Source: Prolixibacteraceae bacterium UBA6029 (GTDB lineage: Bacteria; Bacteroidota; Bacteroidia; Bacteroidales; Prolixibacteraceae). From it: 64,000 bases of DNA. Positions 1 through 7,841 of this stretch are shown one piece after another. The notes beneath the pieces are model-generated. The model did no database searches and had not been told where the DNA came from. It saw nothing but the letters and a program-made list of their open reading frames with translations. Position numbers and translations under genes: made by a program. The DNA lies in assembly GCA_002429385.1 (NCBI GenBank), contig DIZL01000046.1, forward strand, positions 62,001 to 126,000, given 5' to 3'. How positions within the stretch are numbered: the stretch's first letter is position 1; each line of letters begins with the position of its first letter.

Positions 1-8
1 ATATAAAT

Positions 9-605
9 TTATTCATCATCATTTTTATTAGCCAAATATCCTATTTTATTCTTTGGTTTTGAATTCTGTTTTTTGTCGATATGCAGTTCAGCCAGGGATT
101 GATTGATAAGTTCAATTTGCAAACGGGTATCTTCGTTAATATCATTATAATCAGTAAAAACTTCTTCGATATAGTCTTTTAGTTGTTTTATCTCAGATTG
201 AAGTTCAGCCAAACCAGTATTGGGAATTGCAACCAACGATTGACGTATTATAACAAAAATGCGCATAATACCTCTGTTGATTTCGATTGCAGTTTTTGAA
301 TTCAACACGCTGCTAAGCATTGCTAAGCCAAGCTCTGTGAAAGCAAATGGGGGATATTTAATATTGTAACCTCTGGTTTTGTTCAAGGTCGCAAATTGCG
401 TCCTTGAAAGTATTTCAATTTCATCCTTTGTCAATTGAAACATAAAATCGTCTCCCTCAAATCGTTCCATATTACGACGCACAGCCTCTTTGAGCCTTTT
501 TGTTTCAGTGCCGTAGAGTTCTGCCAAATCAAAATCAAGCATTACCCGCTGACCACGTATTTCGTATATTTTATTTTGAATAACTTGTAATTCCATAAGA
601 TTCAA
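9..605 (-). CDS. ORF6N domain DNA-binding-like protein
   Basis: A 198-residue protein whose first ~120 residues match the ORF6N pattern: IYEIRGQRVMLDFDLAELYG, then KRLKEAVRRNMERF, FMFQLTKDE and a FTELGLAMLSSVL block. ORF6N is a small domain found in phage and Bacteroidota proteins and is thought to bind DNA; no specific target is established. The C-terminal part (residues ~125-198) is charged and probably helical, ending in a Lys/Asn-rich tail. It is a paralogue of the gene at 61477. The ATG at 605 follows an AT-rich leader. Codons 67-75 contain an imperfect palindrome (see 382-408) at the same codon phase as in the other paralogue. The family call is firm; the cellular role is unknown. Confidence 0.85.
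   Translation of the reverse strand: MNLMELQVIQNKIYEIRGQRVMLDFDLAELYGTETKRLKEAVRRNMERFEGDDFMFQLTKDEIEILSRTQFATLNKTRGYNIKYPPFAFTELGLAMLSSVLNSKTAIEINRGIMRIFVIIRQSLVAIPNTGLAELQSEIKQLKDYIEEVFTDYNDINEDTRLQIELINQSLAELHIDKKQNSKPKNKIGYLANKNDDE
382..408. repeat. Imperfect 13-bp-arm palindrome inside ORF6N gene
   Basis: Arms TTCAAGGTCGCAA (382-394) and TTGCGTCCTTGAA (396-408) flank one central base with a single mismatch. The central base (395) is the first base of codon 71 of the ORF6N gene. The core GGTCGCAA matches the palindromes at 61323-61355 and 61682-61716. Confidence 0.75.
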
Positions 606-687
606 TCATTTTCCAATCATGTTTCGACATCGCGAACATTAGCTAAATGCTATGTTAATATTTTAAGTATCTTTTGCGAATAAGGCA

Positions 688-1173
688 TTAAAAGGGTAAA
701 TCTTCATCTGAAGTCTTAGAAATTCCCTCACCCATAAATTCATCGACTTCAAAATCTTTACATTTGCAGAAATCTTCTCCAAAAGGGCAGTTATGTGGAT
801 CGTAGTCACAAAACTCAAAATGGTGATTCCAGCCACCAGGCCAGTGTGAACATTCGTGGTCAATGTATTCGCGCATAAGTTCATAGCGGCGCCTATCAGG
901 CAATCCATCAGGAAAATCCGGGAAGAAGTTATAAGCCGCCCACAATTCCTCAAATTCATCTGCCATCAGTGTAAGTTGTTCCGATGTAAGTTTGTCTGAA
1001 GAAGGAAACTGTTCGATTGTCAGTCCAAACAATACACTCATGGGTTGATCTTCCATTTCTTCCAGTTCCATCATATAATCCTCATCGAATGTGCCTTCAG
1101 GGATTTTTGACTGCGGAACTCTTGTCGCTGACAAGTGCATATCTTCGATGAGTTGACTGAGATAGGCTTGCAT
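688..1173 (-). CDS. Conserved-looking hypothetical protein, Cys/His-rich C-terminus
   Basis: A 161-residue acidic protein with no signal peptide or membrane segment. I do not recognise its family. The N-terminal half is rich in Glu/Asp/Met (EDYMMELEEMEDQPMSV). The C-terminal third concentrates His and Cys (YIDHECSHW, NHHFEFCDYDPHNCPF, DFCKCKD), a spacing that could bind a metal ion; that is inference. It ends in DEDLPF. It lies between the ORF6N gene and the tRNA cluster, all on the minus strand, with ~80 bp to the ORF6N start. A 98-aa ORF in another frame over its 3' part is a shadow. Confidence 0.7.
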   Translation of the reverse strand: MQAYLSQLIEDMHLSATRVPQSKIPEGTFDEDYMMELEEMEDQPMSVLFGLTIEQFPSSDKLTSEQLTLMADEFEELWAAYNFFPDFPDGLPDRRRYELMREYIDHECSHWPGGWNHHFEFCDYDPHNCPFGEDFCKCKDFEVDEFMGEGISKTSDEDLPF

Positions 1174-1335
1174 CGTATGATAAATTAGATTCTAAGAAGA
1201 GGAATACGGTTATCTAATTTATCACTTTTTAACGGAAAAACCAAGGATTTGGAGTACAATTTCGGAATGAGAAAGTGGGTTATTATTACAAAAAACCAGC
1301 ACTTACAAAAAGATGTAATGTGCTGGTTTCAAATG

Positions 1336-1408
1336 AGCGGGAGACGAGATTCAAACTCGCGACCCTTAGCTTGGAAGGCTAATGCTCTATCAGCTGAGCT
1401 ACTCCCGC
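1336..1408 (-). tRNA. tRNA-Gly (anticodon TCC)
   Basis: The minus strand reads GCGGGAG ... CTCCCGC acceptor arms, an AGCTCAGCTGATAGAGC D-arm, anticodon loop CTTCCAA on a TTAGC/GCTAA stem, and a GAGTTTGAATCTC T-arm. The 73-nt length is normal and CCA is not encoded. It is the last gene of the stable RNA cluster. Confidence 0.96.
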
Positions 1409-1415
1409 AATGCAG

Positions 1416-1488
1416 TTTTAAGTTCCAGGTTCCAGGTTTCATGTTTGCGCCCCTAACCTGGAACTTGAAACTTGGAACTTTGAACTTC
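1416..1488. repeat. Inverted arrays of 7-bp units between tRNAs
   Basis: The spacer between tRNA-Gly and tRNA-Tyr is built of heptamers: GTTCCAG, GTTCCAG, GTTTCAT on one side and CCTGGAA, CTTGAAA, CTTGGAA, CTTTGAA on the other, which is the reverse-complement sense. The same heptamer vocabulary recurs at 30366-30540. Confidence 0.7.
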
Positions 1489-1495
1489 TTTGTTG

Positions 1496-1578
1496 TGGGG
1501 AGAGCAGGATTCGAACCTACGAAGGCGTACGCCAGCAGAGTTACAGTCTGCCCCAGTTGGCCACTTTGGTATCTCCCC
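1496..1578 (-). tRNA. tRNA-Tyr (anticodon GTA)
   Basis: The minus strand starts GGGGAGATACCAAAGTGGCC. It has anticodon loop CTGTAAC (GTA), an extended variable arm typical of tRNA-Tyr, and T-loop GGTTCGAATCC. The length is 83 nt. It lies between tRNA-Thr and tRNA-Gly on the same strand. Confidence 0.96.
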
Positions 1579-1716
1579 GGGAATTAATTAAAATTGTGTG
1601 AACGTATTCCAGAGGTCGAACCCTCTGTGCCATAAAAGTTATTCCGGCTATTCAGTAACCAGGCTGGTTACTTTAATATCTCCCTGATCAACATTTTCTG
1701 AACTTATTCAATAAAG

Positions 1717-1790
1717 AGCCGAATCTCAGATTCGAACTGAGGACCCCGAGATTACAAATCACGTGCTCTGGCCAACTGAGCTAATTCGGC
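1717..1790 (-). tRNA. tRNA-Thr (anticodon TGT)
   Basis: The minus strand starts GCCGAATTAGCTCAGTTGG, has anticodon loop TTTGTAA (TGT), T-arm CTCAGTTCGAATCTGAG and closes with ATTCGGC. The length is 74 nt. It is the first tRNA after the SRP RNA. Confidence 0.96.
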
Positions 1791-1799
1791 AAAAAAAAA

Positions 1800-1901
1800 G
1801 CGGGTAAGCTACCTGCATCGCACCGCTCAACCATCTACCCTTGCTGCCTTCCGACCCTGGGGGAATTCAATAGGAGCTAGTCGTACAGGACTTACCCGCC
1901 C
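1800..1901 (-). ncRNA. ffs: Small (4.5S-type) signal recognition particle RNA
   Basis: The minus strand carries the conserved SRP apical domain: a GGGTCGGAAGGCAGCAAGGG core matching the bacterial GTCAGG..GGAAG(G/C)AGCA consensus. The outer strands GCGGGTAAG and CTTACCCGC form a terminal helix that brackets ~100 nt. The product pairs with Ffh and targets membrane and secreted proteins. A run of nine T on the minus strand (1791-1799) directly after the helix is a good terminator, although the tRNAs follow within 10 bp and may use read-through or their own promoters. Confidence 0.92.
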
Positions 1902-2259
1902 ACAAAAGTAGAAAAAAATGACTACCCCGCAAACGAATTCAAGGGATGCATGAATTATTTTTCCTGCTGTCAAACTAATCCTTTAGCACTCAAACAGGTA
2001 TTGAATTAAAAAAACATGAATCAGACTGAATTTAAATTGACTTTATTGCATTTACACCTTTTTCAATCATCTTTGAACGAATCAAAAGCCTGATAATTCC
2101 TGAAAGAATTCGGATGGAAACCTAAATTCTCAAAACAATAAGCGAAAATTTAGCTGTATCCTGAAATAAAATAGGCCTTTTGTCTTTTTAATTGTGCAGG
2201 AATGAGTGTGCTGTCAATAAAATCAAATATATTTGTTAATCACAAATCAAACTCTCACT
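1902..2259. other. Intergenic, no gene seen
   Basis: This is an AT-rich 358-bp divergent spacer between the stable RNA cluster (minus) and the DUF4199 gene (plus). It should hold both promoters. I see no convincing ORF, repeat or riboswitch. Confidence 0.6.
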
Positions 2260-2814
2260 ATGGAACAAAAATCTACTTTTTGGAAATCAGCAATGATTTA
2301 TGGTCTTTACATCGGTATTTTCTTTACATTATTTTCAGTGCTACTTTATGTGACTGGACAAACTACAAATAAGGCCTTGGGATATATCTCATTTCCATTG
2401 TATGCCTTAGCCATTGTGCTTGCTCAGATTCATTACCGGAACAGTGAACTGAACGGAGTAATTAGTTATGGCCAAGCTGTAGGTTTTGCTGTGGCGGCAA
2501 TGCTTTTCAGTGGAATTATCTCAGCACTTTACACAATGATTTTATATTCATTTATCGATCCGGGACTCGTACAACAAATGAAAACAATCCAGGAGGAAGC
2601 TTTAATGCAAAAAGGCATGACCGAAGAACAGGTTGATGCCGCAATGAGCATTATGTCCAAGATGATGACCCCGGGATACATGTCAATCATGGGATTATTT
2701 GGTTCCGTTTTTATCGGAACAATTGTATCTTTGGTCTCTTCAATCTTCGTAAAAAAGCTGCCTGGTGAAGATGCTTTTGATGAAGCAATGGAAGAAGTAA
2801 AAACTGAAGAATAG
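2260..2814 (+). CDS. DUF4199 family membrane protein
   Basis: A 184-residue protein with about four hydrophobic segments (residues ~10-30, ~38-55, ~70-92, ~143-165) and a charged tail ending VKTEE. The arrangement and the IYGLYIGIFFTLFSVLLY start fit DUF4199, a Bacteroidota inner-membrane family of unknown function. I chose ATG 2260 (MEQKSTFWKSAMIYG) over an upstream TTG at 2233, because the family starts close to the first membrane helix. The stop is 4 bp before the glycosyltransferase start, so the two are probably cotranscribed. They may act together on a lipid-linked sugar, but that is inference from spacing only. Confidence 0.82.
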   Translation: MEQKSTFWKSAMIYGLYIGIFFTLFSVLLYVTGQTTNKALGYISFPLYALAIVLAQIHYRNSELNGVISYGQAVGFAVAAMLFSGIISALYTMILYSFIDPGLVQQMKTIQEEALMQKGMTEEQVDAAMSIMSKMMTPGYMSIMGLFGSVFIGTIVSLVSSIFVKKLPGEDAFDEAMEEVKTEE

Positions 2815-2818
2815 AAAC

Positions 2819-3775
2819 ATGGATATTTCCGTAGTTGTACCTTTATTTAATGAAGTAGAATCACTCTCTGAACTGACGTCATGGATTGAGCGGGTAATGA
2901 ACGTCAACAATTATTCGTATGAAGTCATTCTGATTGATGATGGCAGTACTGATGGTTCATGGGAACTGATTGAGAAGCTTAGTCATCAAAACCCGTGCAT
3001 TAAAGGTATTAAATTCAGGCGTAACTACGGAAAATCAGCCGGATTGTATTGTGGCTTTGCTGCTGCCGAAGGGGATGTGGTCATAACTATGGATGCAGAT
3101 CTGCAGGACAGCCCGGAGGAAATTCCCGAGCTTTACAACATGATCAGTGTCGAGAAGTATGACCTTGTTTCGGGCTGGAAGAAAAAACGATACGATCCGT
3201 TCCTTTCCAAGAACCTTCCAAGTAAATTTTATAACTGGACTGCCCGCCGAATGACTGGAATTAAAATCCATGATTTTAACTGCGGGCTAAAAGCCTACAG
3301 GAAGCAGGTGATTAAAAGCATAGAAGTATACGGCGACATGCACCGTTATATCCCTGTTCTGGCCAAATGGGCAGGGTTTAAACGAATTGGGGAGAAAGTA
3401 GTTCAGCACCAGGAACGTAAATTTGGAACTACCAAATTTGGAATGGAACGCTTTATTCGCGGGCCACTCGATTTACTTTCCGTTATTTTTATTTCGAAAT
3501 TCAGCAAACGGCCTATGCATTTATTTGGCGTTTTAGGCACCCTTATGTTTTTATTGGGATTGGCTGCTGCGGTATGGGAAGGTGCCCAGAAACTGATGCT
3601 TAGCCTTCAAAATCAACGTGCCCCACGCATCACCGAAAGCCCTTATTTCTATCTGGCACTTACAGCCATGATTATTGGAACTCAACTCTTCCTGGCAGGC
3701 TTTCTGGCTGAATTAAATGGTCGCAACTCTACTGATCGCAATTATTATCTGATTGATAAAAAGACCAATATCTGA
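2819..3775 (+). CDS. Family 2 glycosyltransferase with two C-terminal membrane helices
   Basis: A 318-residue GT2 enzyme of the DPM1/ArnC type. The N-terminus SVVVPLFNEVESLSEL and VILIDDGSTDGSWE form the nucleotide-binding part, TMDADLQDSPEEIP carries the DxD-like metal site, and CGLKAYRKQV plus KFGTTKFGMERF are usual for the polyprenol-phosphate branch. Two hydrophobic helices follow (residues ~232-253 and ~277-300), ending in a positive cytoplasmic tail. It likely transfers a sugar from a nucleotide donor to a polyprenyl phosphate at the inner membrane; the exact sugar is not readable. It follows the DUF4199 gene by 4 bp. Confidence 0.88.
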   Translation: MDISVVVPLFNEVESLSELTSWIERVMNVNNYSYEVILIDDGSTDGSWELIEKLSHQNPCIKGIKFRRNYGKSAGLYCGFAAAEGDVVITMDADLQDSPEEIPELYNMISVEKYDLVSGWKKKRYDPFLSKNLPSKFYNWTARRMTGIKIHDFNCGLKAYRKQVIKSIEVYGDMHRYIPVLAKWAGFKRIGEKVVQHQERKFGTTKFGMERFIRGPLDLLSVIFISKFSKRPMHLFGVLGTLMFLLGLAAAVWEGAQKLMLSLQNQRAPRITESPYFYLALTAMIIGTQLFLAGFLAELNGRNSTDRNYYLIDKKTNI

Positions 3776-3841
3776 ATTTGGCAACAACATTTTGTAAACA
3801 AATCAGCTTGAAAATCGTTCCGATAGTAAACTATTTTCAAA

Positions 3842-4489
3842 ATGAATTCACAATCAGTAAATACTTTCCGTCAACTCAGTAAAGGAGAAGAAATTGCAAA
3901 TAGCATTACCCACGGGATCGGAGCCCTGCTGAGTATTGTTGCCTTGGTTATTCTAATCATCGTGGCCGGCAGGCATGATGATATCTGGCATATGGTTAGC
4001 TTTTCAATTTACGGGTGTACTTTGGTATTATTGTATCTGTCCTCAACGCTCTATCACAGCTTTAGCAGTCCCCGAATAAAAAATCTCTTTGCACGCTTCG
4101 ACCATATTTCCATTTTTCTGCTCATAGCCGGAACCTACACTCCTATCCTGCTCACTTCTCTTCGTGGTGTCTGGGGATGGACTTTGTTTGGAATTATCTG
4201 GAGTATTGCACTGGCCGGAGCTGTAATTCGCTCCATTTGGGTTTACCGGTTCCGTAAATTAATGGTAGCAATATATTTACTGATGGGTTGGATGTTCATC
4301 CTTGCTGGTAATCAAATTTACCACAGCCTGCCCTCAATCAGTCTGACTTTCCTTGTGTTGGGCGGAGTAGCTTATTCAGTGGGAGTCATTTTCTATCTCT
4401 GGCGCACTCTTCCTTATGGTCATGGGATCTGGCACTTATTTGTTTTAGCTGGAAGTGTGTTGCATTTCTTCGCCATATATTCGCTATAA
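3842..4489 (+). CDS. Hemolysin III / TrhA family (PAQR-like) seven-helix membrane protein
   Basis: A 215-residue protein with seven hydrophobic segments. Family markers visible are EEIANSITHGIGALLS at the N-terminus, LYLSSTLYHSF, RFDHISIFLLIAGTYTPI and a C-terminal HGIWHLFVLAGSVLHFF. These His/Asp/Ser positions correspond to the metal-site residues of the PAQR superfamily. Members affect membrane fluidity in some bacteria; haemolysis is not a general function despite the name. It stands alone, convergent with the B12-type regulator, whose stop is 8 bp away. Confidence 0.9.
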   Translation: MNSQSVNTFRQLSKGEEIANSITHGIGALLSIVALVILIIVAGRHDDIWHMVSFSIYGCTLVLLYLSSTLYHSFSSPRIKNLFARFDHISIFLLIAGTYTPILLTSLRGVWGWTLFGIIWSIALAGAVIRSIWVYRFRKLMVAIYLLMGWMFILAGNQIYHSLPSISLTFLVLGGVAYSVGVIFYLWRTLPYGHGIWHLFVLAGSVLHFFAIYSL

Positions 4490-4496
4490 CCAAAAG

Positions 4497-5366
4497 TTAT
4501 ATTAAAATTCTTCTGCGGAAGTCGTTGCTGTTCTTTATAACTATCGTATTGGATGGAATCTTTGGCTTATGAATAGCAATTTGACGACCTGAAATCAGGA
4601 TTTTATTCTTGCTAAATACCAATGATAAATCGGACAGGTATCTTTCCAATTCTGGCTTTTCAATGGCTTGAATAAAGGAAGTACAGATGAAATCAAATCC
4701 ATTGTGTATCAATAGATTAGTCAGATCTCCAAAAGGTAAGTTCTGTCCCAGATAAACACCGTGCAGCCCGGATTGAGCCGCCAGATAATTAAAATAAAGT
4801 AATCCTAATTCGTGCCATTCATTTTCACGTAAAAAGAACAAAACAGTCTTGGCACCTTCGTGAATTTCAAATTTGGCAGTTTCCCTGATTAGCCTGCTCC
4901 TGATCAGGTTGGATACAAAATGCTCGTGAGCCGCATAGATTGATCCAGCCTGCCATAAAATACCTATTCGTTCGAAAAAAGGGAAGATCACGTTCTGAAT
5001 GGTCTTCGACATTCCATTTTCAAGGATTATTTTGTCGAGTAACTTGTCAAAAGCAATGGAATCCAGATTTACGGTTTGGTAGAGCAACTGGTCAATATTT
5101 TGTTCCGGTTCACTCAAATTTCCATTAATACGAAGCACTTCAGACTGAAGCTTTATTTCATCAAAGGTGGCCACATTTGATATCTTGTAGCCGTTTTTTA
5201 CCAGCATGACCACATTCAATATCCTGCGCACATCATCATCCGAATAAGTTCTGATATTGGTATCCGTCCTGTTGGGTTCCAGAAGACTGTATCGTTTTTC
5301 CCAGATACGAATGGTATGTGCTTTAATACCTGACAGATGTTCCAGGTCTTTGATTGAGTAATGCAT
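4497..5366 (-). CDS. MerR-type regulator with cobalamin-binding domain (CarH/LitR-like)
   Basis: A 289-residue protein. Residues 1-70 form a MerR winged helix (YSIKDLEHLSGIKAHTIRIWEKRY). Residues ~90-165 form the four-helix B12 cap and 170-289 a Rossmann B12-binding domain. Both signature motifs of light-sensing CarH proteins are present: W138-x9-E148-H149 (WQAGSIYAAHEH) and E183-x-H185-x-x-G188 (EWHELG), where the His is the lower cobalt ligand. Known CarH proteins use adenosylcobalamin to repress carotenoid or photolyase genes in the dark. No such target gene is next to it here. The divergent spacer upstream (5367-5772) may be its own operator. The call is firm for architecture; light sensing is inference. 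Confidence 0.88.
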   Translation of the reverse strand: MHYSIKDLEHLSGIKAHTIRIWEKRYSLLEPNRTDTNIRTYSDDDVRRILNVVMLVKNGYKISNVATFDEIKLQSEVLRINGNLSEPEQNIDQLLYQTVNLDSIAFDKLLDKIILENGMSKTIQNVIFPFFERIGILWQAGSIYAAHEHFVSNLIRSRLIRETAKFEIHEGAKTVLFFLRENEWHELGLLYFNYLAAQSGLHGVYLGQNLPFGDLTNLLIHNGFDFICTSFIQAIEKPELERYLSDLSLVFSKNKILISGRQIAIHKPKIPSNTIVIKNSNDFRRRILI

Positions 5367-5579
5367 TATTATTTCATTTTACCTGCCATAAATCTTAATC
5401 CTGACATTAAATTCAGGGTTTAAAACAAGCAACTGTACGTTTTGTTTTAAGTTTTAGCCCAATTAATAAACAAAGTGATAGAAACTCAACTAAAATCTTC
5501 AAATCAATAAACAATTTAGCTTTATCCTGTTCATACGGATTCAATCAAATCGGTATAAAGTTTATCCAAAGTCCATAGA

Positions 5580-5699
5580 TGCCTGTTACCTGCGCTTTAT
5601 CATCTGTCTTCTATCTGTGTTCTATCTGTGTTTATTTCTGGATTTATATACAGATAGAAAACAAATCACAGTCAAATCATAAAGCGCGGGTATAAGGCA
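5580..5699. repeat. Seven 11-bp steps flanked by 21-bp imperfect inverted repeats
   Basis: Flanks 5580-5600 and 5679-5699 are reverse complements at 18 of 21 positions. Almost exactly 7 x 11 bp lies between them. The first three units (5602-5634) are ATCTGTCTTCT, ATCTGTGTTCT and ATCTGTGTTTA. The later steps are degenerate and tend to the complementary strand (ACAGATA, ACAGTCAAATC). It lies in the 405-bp spacer upstream of the B12-type regulator, which holds no gene. Confidence 0.7.
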
Positions 5700-5717
5700 T
5701 TCATAAGGTATTAAACA

Positions 5718-5752
5718 CAAGGGTCCGATCTTGTGGAAAGATCGGACCCTTG
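5718..5752 (-). terminator. Strong hairpin after the PspC gene
   Basis: Perfect 15-bp arms CAAGGGTCCGATCTT and AAGATCGGACCCTTG flank a 5-nt loop, 20 bp past the stop of the small PspC gene. The T-tract on the minus strand is weak (TGTTTAAT). It may serve as a terminator or an RNA-stabilising end. Confidence 0.65.
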
Positions 5753-5772
5753 AATATCGATATTTACTGTGC

Positions 5773-5976
5773 TTATTGTTTCGAATAACTCACCTCTTCG
5801 ATAGGTAATATGAGCACCATCCCCAGGTAGATTAAAATCAGGTAAGGATTGAAGAAGGTAATCCAGGCAAATGCCAGTCTGAAAAATACAGGATCGAGCT
5901 CTGGATTTACATAGTTTGAAATGCCACTAATTACACCAGCAACTAATTTTTCGTTTGAGCGTGTTAACCGTTTCAT
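5773..5976 (-). CDS. Small PspC-domain membrane protein
   Basis: A 67-residue protein that is essentially one PspC domain: KRLTRSNEKLVAGVISGISNYVNPELDPVFFRLAFAW followed by a membrane helix (FFNPYLILIYLGMVLILPI). PspC proteins are inner-membrane parts of envelope stress responses. The larger PspC protein upstream (6125-7705) carries a related domain, so this may be a duplicated or split stand-alone version. It is probably cotranscribed with it across a 148-bp spacer that holds 9-bp repeats. Confidence 0.85.
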   Translation of the reverse strand: MKRLTRSNEKLVAGVISGISNYVNPELDPVFFRLAFAWITFFNPYLILIYLGMVLILPIEEVSYSKQ

Positions 5977-5995
5977 GACTTTGAGTTTTAATTGT

Positions 5996-6053
5996 TTCTG
6001 TTGTTAGAGTTGTTCCTATTGTTGTGATTGTTGTGATTGTTGTGATTGTTTAA
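5996..6053. repeat. Tandem 9-bp units in the spacer between two PspC genes
   Basis: The stretch reads GTTGTTAGA, GTTGTTCCT, then three exact ATTGTTGTG units. It is one of several short fixed-period arrays in spacers of this window. Confidence 0.7.
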
Positions 6054-6124
6054 AAGGTTTCCAAGATTATAGGTGTCAGGCTGCCGCCTGTTGATTTGTG
6101 CTCTTTCAATTTACCATTGGCTTT

Positions 6125-7705
6125 TTACTTTTTCAATGAGAGTCCTTCAGGAGTCATCGTCCAGGTTTTTCCGGTCATTTCTTTATTCCACATGTTGTTT
6201 ATGTTTTCGAAATCAAAATGAAGCCGGTCAAGATTCGAACTGAGATGAATCATTTTCCCTGTAGGCACCTTTACAGTAACAAAAACTTCCTGACTACGCC
6301 ATTTGGATTGATTGCCAATGGTGAAATTCGGATCAAGTGTCAGTGTCGAATCTTTGCTTGCAGTATTGTAGAGGATATTATCGAGGTTTTTTTGAACTTC
6401 GCCTGTATTTTTCCCACGGGCAGTTTTTCTGATACTAACAGAAAAGTCTTTGGAGTCAGTAGACTCAATCTGAAGGTGAGGATTTCCGGCCAGTACTTTT
6501 TCGCCACCAATTGTAATCATTGTAAAATCGTCAAACCGGATGTTATTGTCGGATTCCATCATTTCAGGAGCATTCCCCAATTCAAGATAAAGGGTTTTAC
6601 AGGTTAGGCAGTTGATAGGTTTTCCGGAGGAAATAGTGTTCTTCTGACTGAAATTACTAAACTGACCGGCAGTTAGCAGAATCATTGAAATGAGCGCTAC
6701 CAACCATATTCCAAAAGCGCCTGTACCAATGAGTCTATTGTTTGTTTTATACCTGAACACCAACTTAGTGCCAACAAACAAAATAGCCAGCAGGGGAATC
6801 CCAATCAACAAAACAAACAACAAAATAGAAAGACTTACAATACCTGGACTTACCATAAAGCCTAAGAGTCCTGAAAAATCTACATCTGGATTTAATCCTA
6901 CTGTGTGAGCCTGAATGACTGAATTACCAACAGCTACTGAAACAAGGAAGGCAATAAACCCAAGGAATCCGATCAAAATCAATAAGCTACCAAATGCAAT
7001 AGCAGTTGCCTTTCCGAGTCCTCTGATCACCTGTACAAATGCCTGACTGGCTTTATTAGCTACTTCCTTACCTTTCTGAAACAATTCGGACTGATTGAAA
7101 TTCGAGAAACTCTTTTTTACCTCTTTTACTTCTTCCTGAATTGTTTTCCGGATGTTTGTAATCGTGGCCTCTTCACCTCTCATTTCCAGACGTTGTGATG
7201 TTGTATTTGCTTCCGGAACTACTATCCACAAAATCAGATAAACGATAGCCGAAATTCCTACTCCCGGAAAAGCCAATACGATGAATATTATCCTTATAAA
7301 AACCGGGTCAACATTAAGATAGGCGCCCAAGCCCGAACAAACCCCACCAAAAACACGATTCTCTCTATCGCGGTAAAGCCGCTTTTTTGTCTTTTCCATT
7401 TTATCATCAGCACATACATAAGCTGCATTTTCATCCTCTTCGGTATCCATAAAATCTTTGGGCTTCCCCATTCGCAGCATCACTTCGTCAACCCATTCGC
7501 TGATAATAGCTTGTTTTCCTTCGCTGATTTTTTCCTGAAGTAATTCGGCAATGCGGGATTCGATGTCCTGTACTATTTCTTTACCGCCTTCCTGGCAACT
7601 GAAGTAACTATTTAACAGTTGAAGGTAATTCTGTAGTTTTTCAAAAGCATCTTCCTCGATGTAAAAAATACTACCGCTTACGTTTATGGTGAATGTCTTT
7701 TTCAT
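6125..7705 (-). CDS. PspC-domain transmembrane protein with C-terminal adhesin-like domain
   Basis: A 526-residue protein. The N-terminal ~75 residues (MKKTFTINVSGSIFYIEEDAFEKLQNYL to GKPKDFMDTE) are soluble. A PspC domain follows (RDRENRVFGGVCSGLGAYLNVDPVFIRIIFI) with its helix, then three or more further membrane helices and a C-terminal soluble part (LGNAPEMMESDNNIRFDDFTMITI...) resembling the auto-transporter-like head of DUF2807-type proteins. I use ATG 7705. The longer frame to 7873 adds a low-complexity segment (ENGERRKENGERRKE) made by intergenic heptamer repeats and overlaps the PadR gene. In Bacteroidota this pair of PadR and PspC genes is common and thought to serve envelope stress control. 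Confidence 0.85.
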   Translation of the reverse strand: MKKTFTINVSGSIFYIEEDAFEKLQNYLQLLNSYFSCQEGGKEIVQDIESRIAELLQEKISEGKQAIISEWVDEVMLRMGKPKDFMDTEEDENAAYVCADDKMEKTKKRLYRDRENRVFGGVCSGLGAYLNVDPVFIRIIFIVLAFPGVGISAIVYLILWIVVPEANTTSQRLEMRGEEATITNIRKTIQEEVKEVKKSFSNFNQSELFQKGKEVANKASQAFVQVIRGLGKATAIAFGSLLILIGFLGFIAFLVSVAVGNSVIQAHTVGLNPDVDFSGLLGFMVSPGIVSLSILLFVLLIGIPLLAILFVGTKLVFRYKTNNRLIGTGAFGIWLVALISMILLTAGQFSNFSQKNTISSGKPINCLTCKTLYLELGNAPEMMESDNNIRFDDFTMITIGGEKVLAGNPHLQIESTDSKDFSVSIRKTARGKNTGEVQKNLDNILYNTASKDSTLTLDPNFTIGNQSKWRSQEVFVTVKVPTGKMIHLSSNLDRLHFDFENINNMWNKEMTGKTWTMTPEGLSLKK

Positions 7706-7725
7706 GGGTACTGTTGTTACTAAGA

Positions 7726-7841
7726 TTTGAAATGTTGCTGTGGGTTCTGTAGTTTGAAATGTTGTGGTGGTTTTAAATGTTCTGATGGTTGCTGTTATTT
7801 CCTTTCTTCGTTCTCCGTTTTCCTTTCTCCGTTCTCCATTT
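7726..7841. repeat. Degenerate heptamer array between PadR and PspC genes
   Basis: TCTCCGT / TTTCCTT type 7-bp units (CTTTCTTCGTTCTCCGTTTT ...) fill the spacer. Read on the minus strand they are GAACGGA and AAGGAAA, the same words as at 32828-32890. Confidence 0.6.

Noticed and set aside
1249..1587. 112-aa plus-strand ORF
   Set aside because: It overlaps tRNA-Gly and tRNA-Tyr on the other strand and encodes their complements; not a gene.
1609..1631. T-arm-like hairpin between tRNA-Tyr and tRNA-Thr
   Set aside because: It has a GGTTCGA-type loop but no matching acceptor, D- or anticodon arms; at most a tRNA relic.
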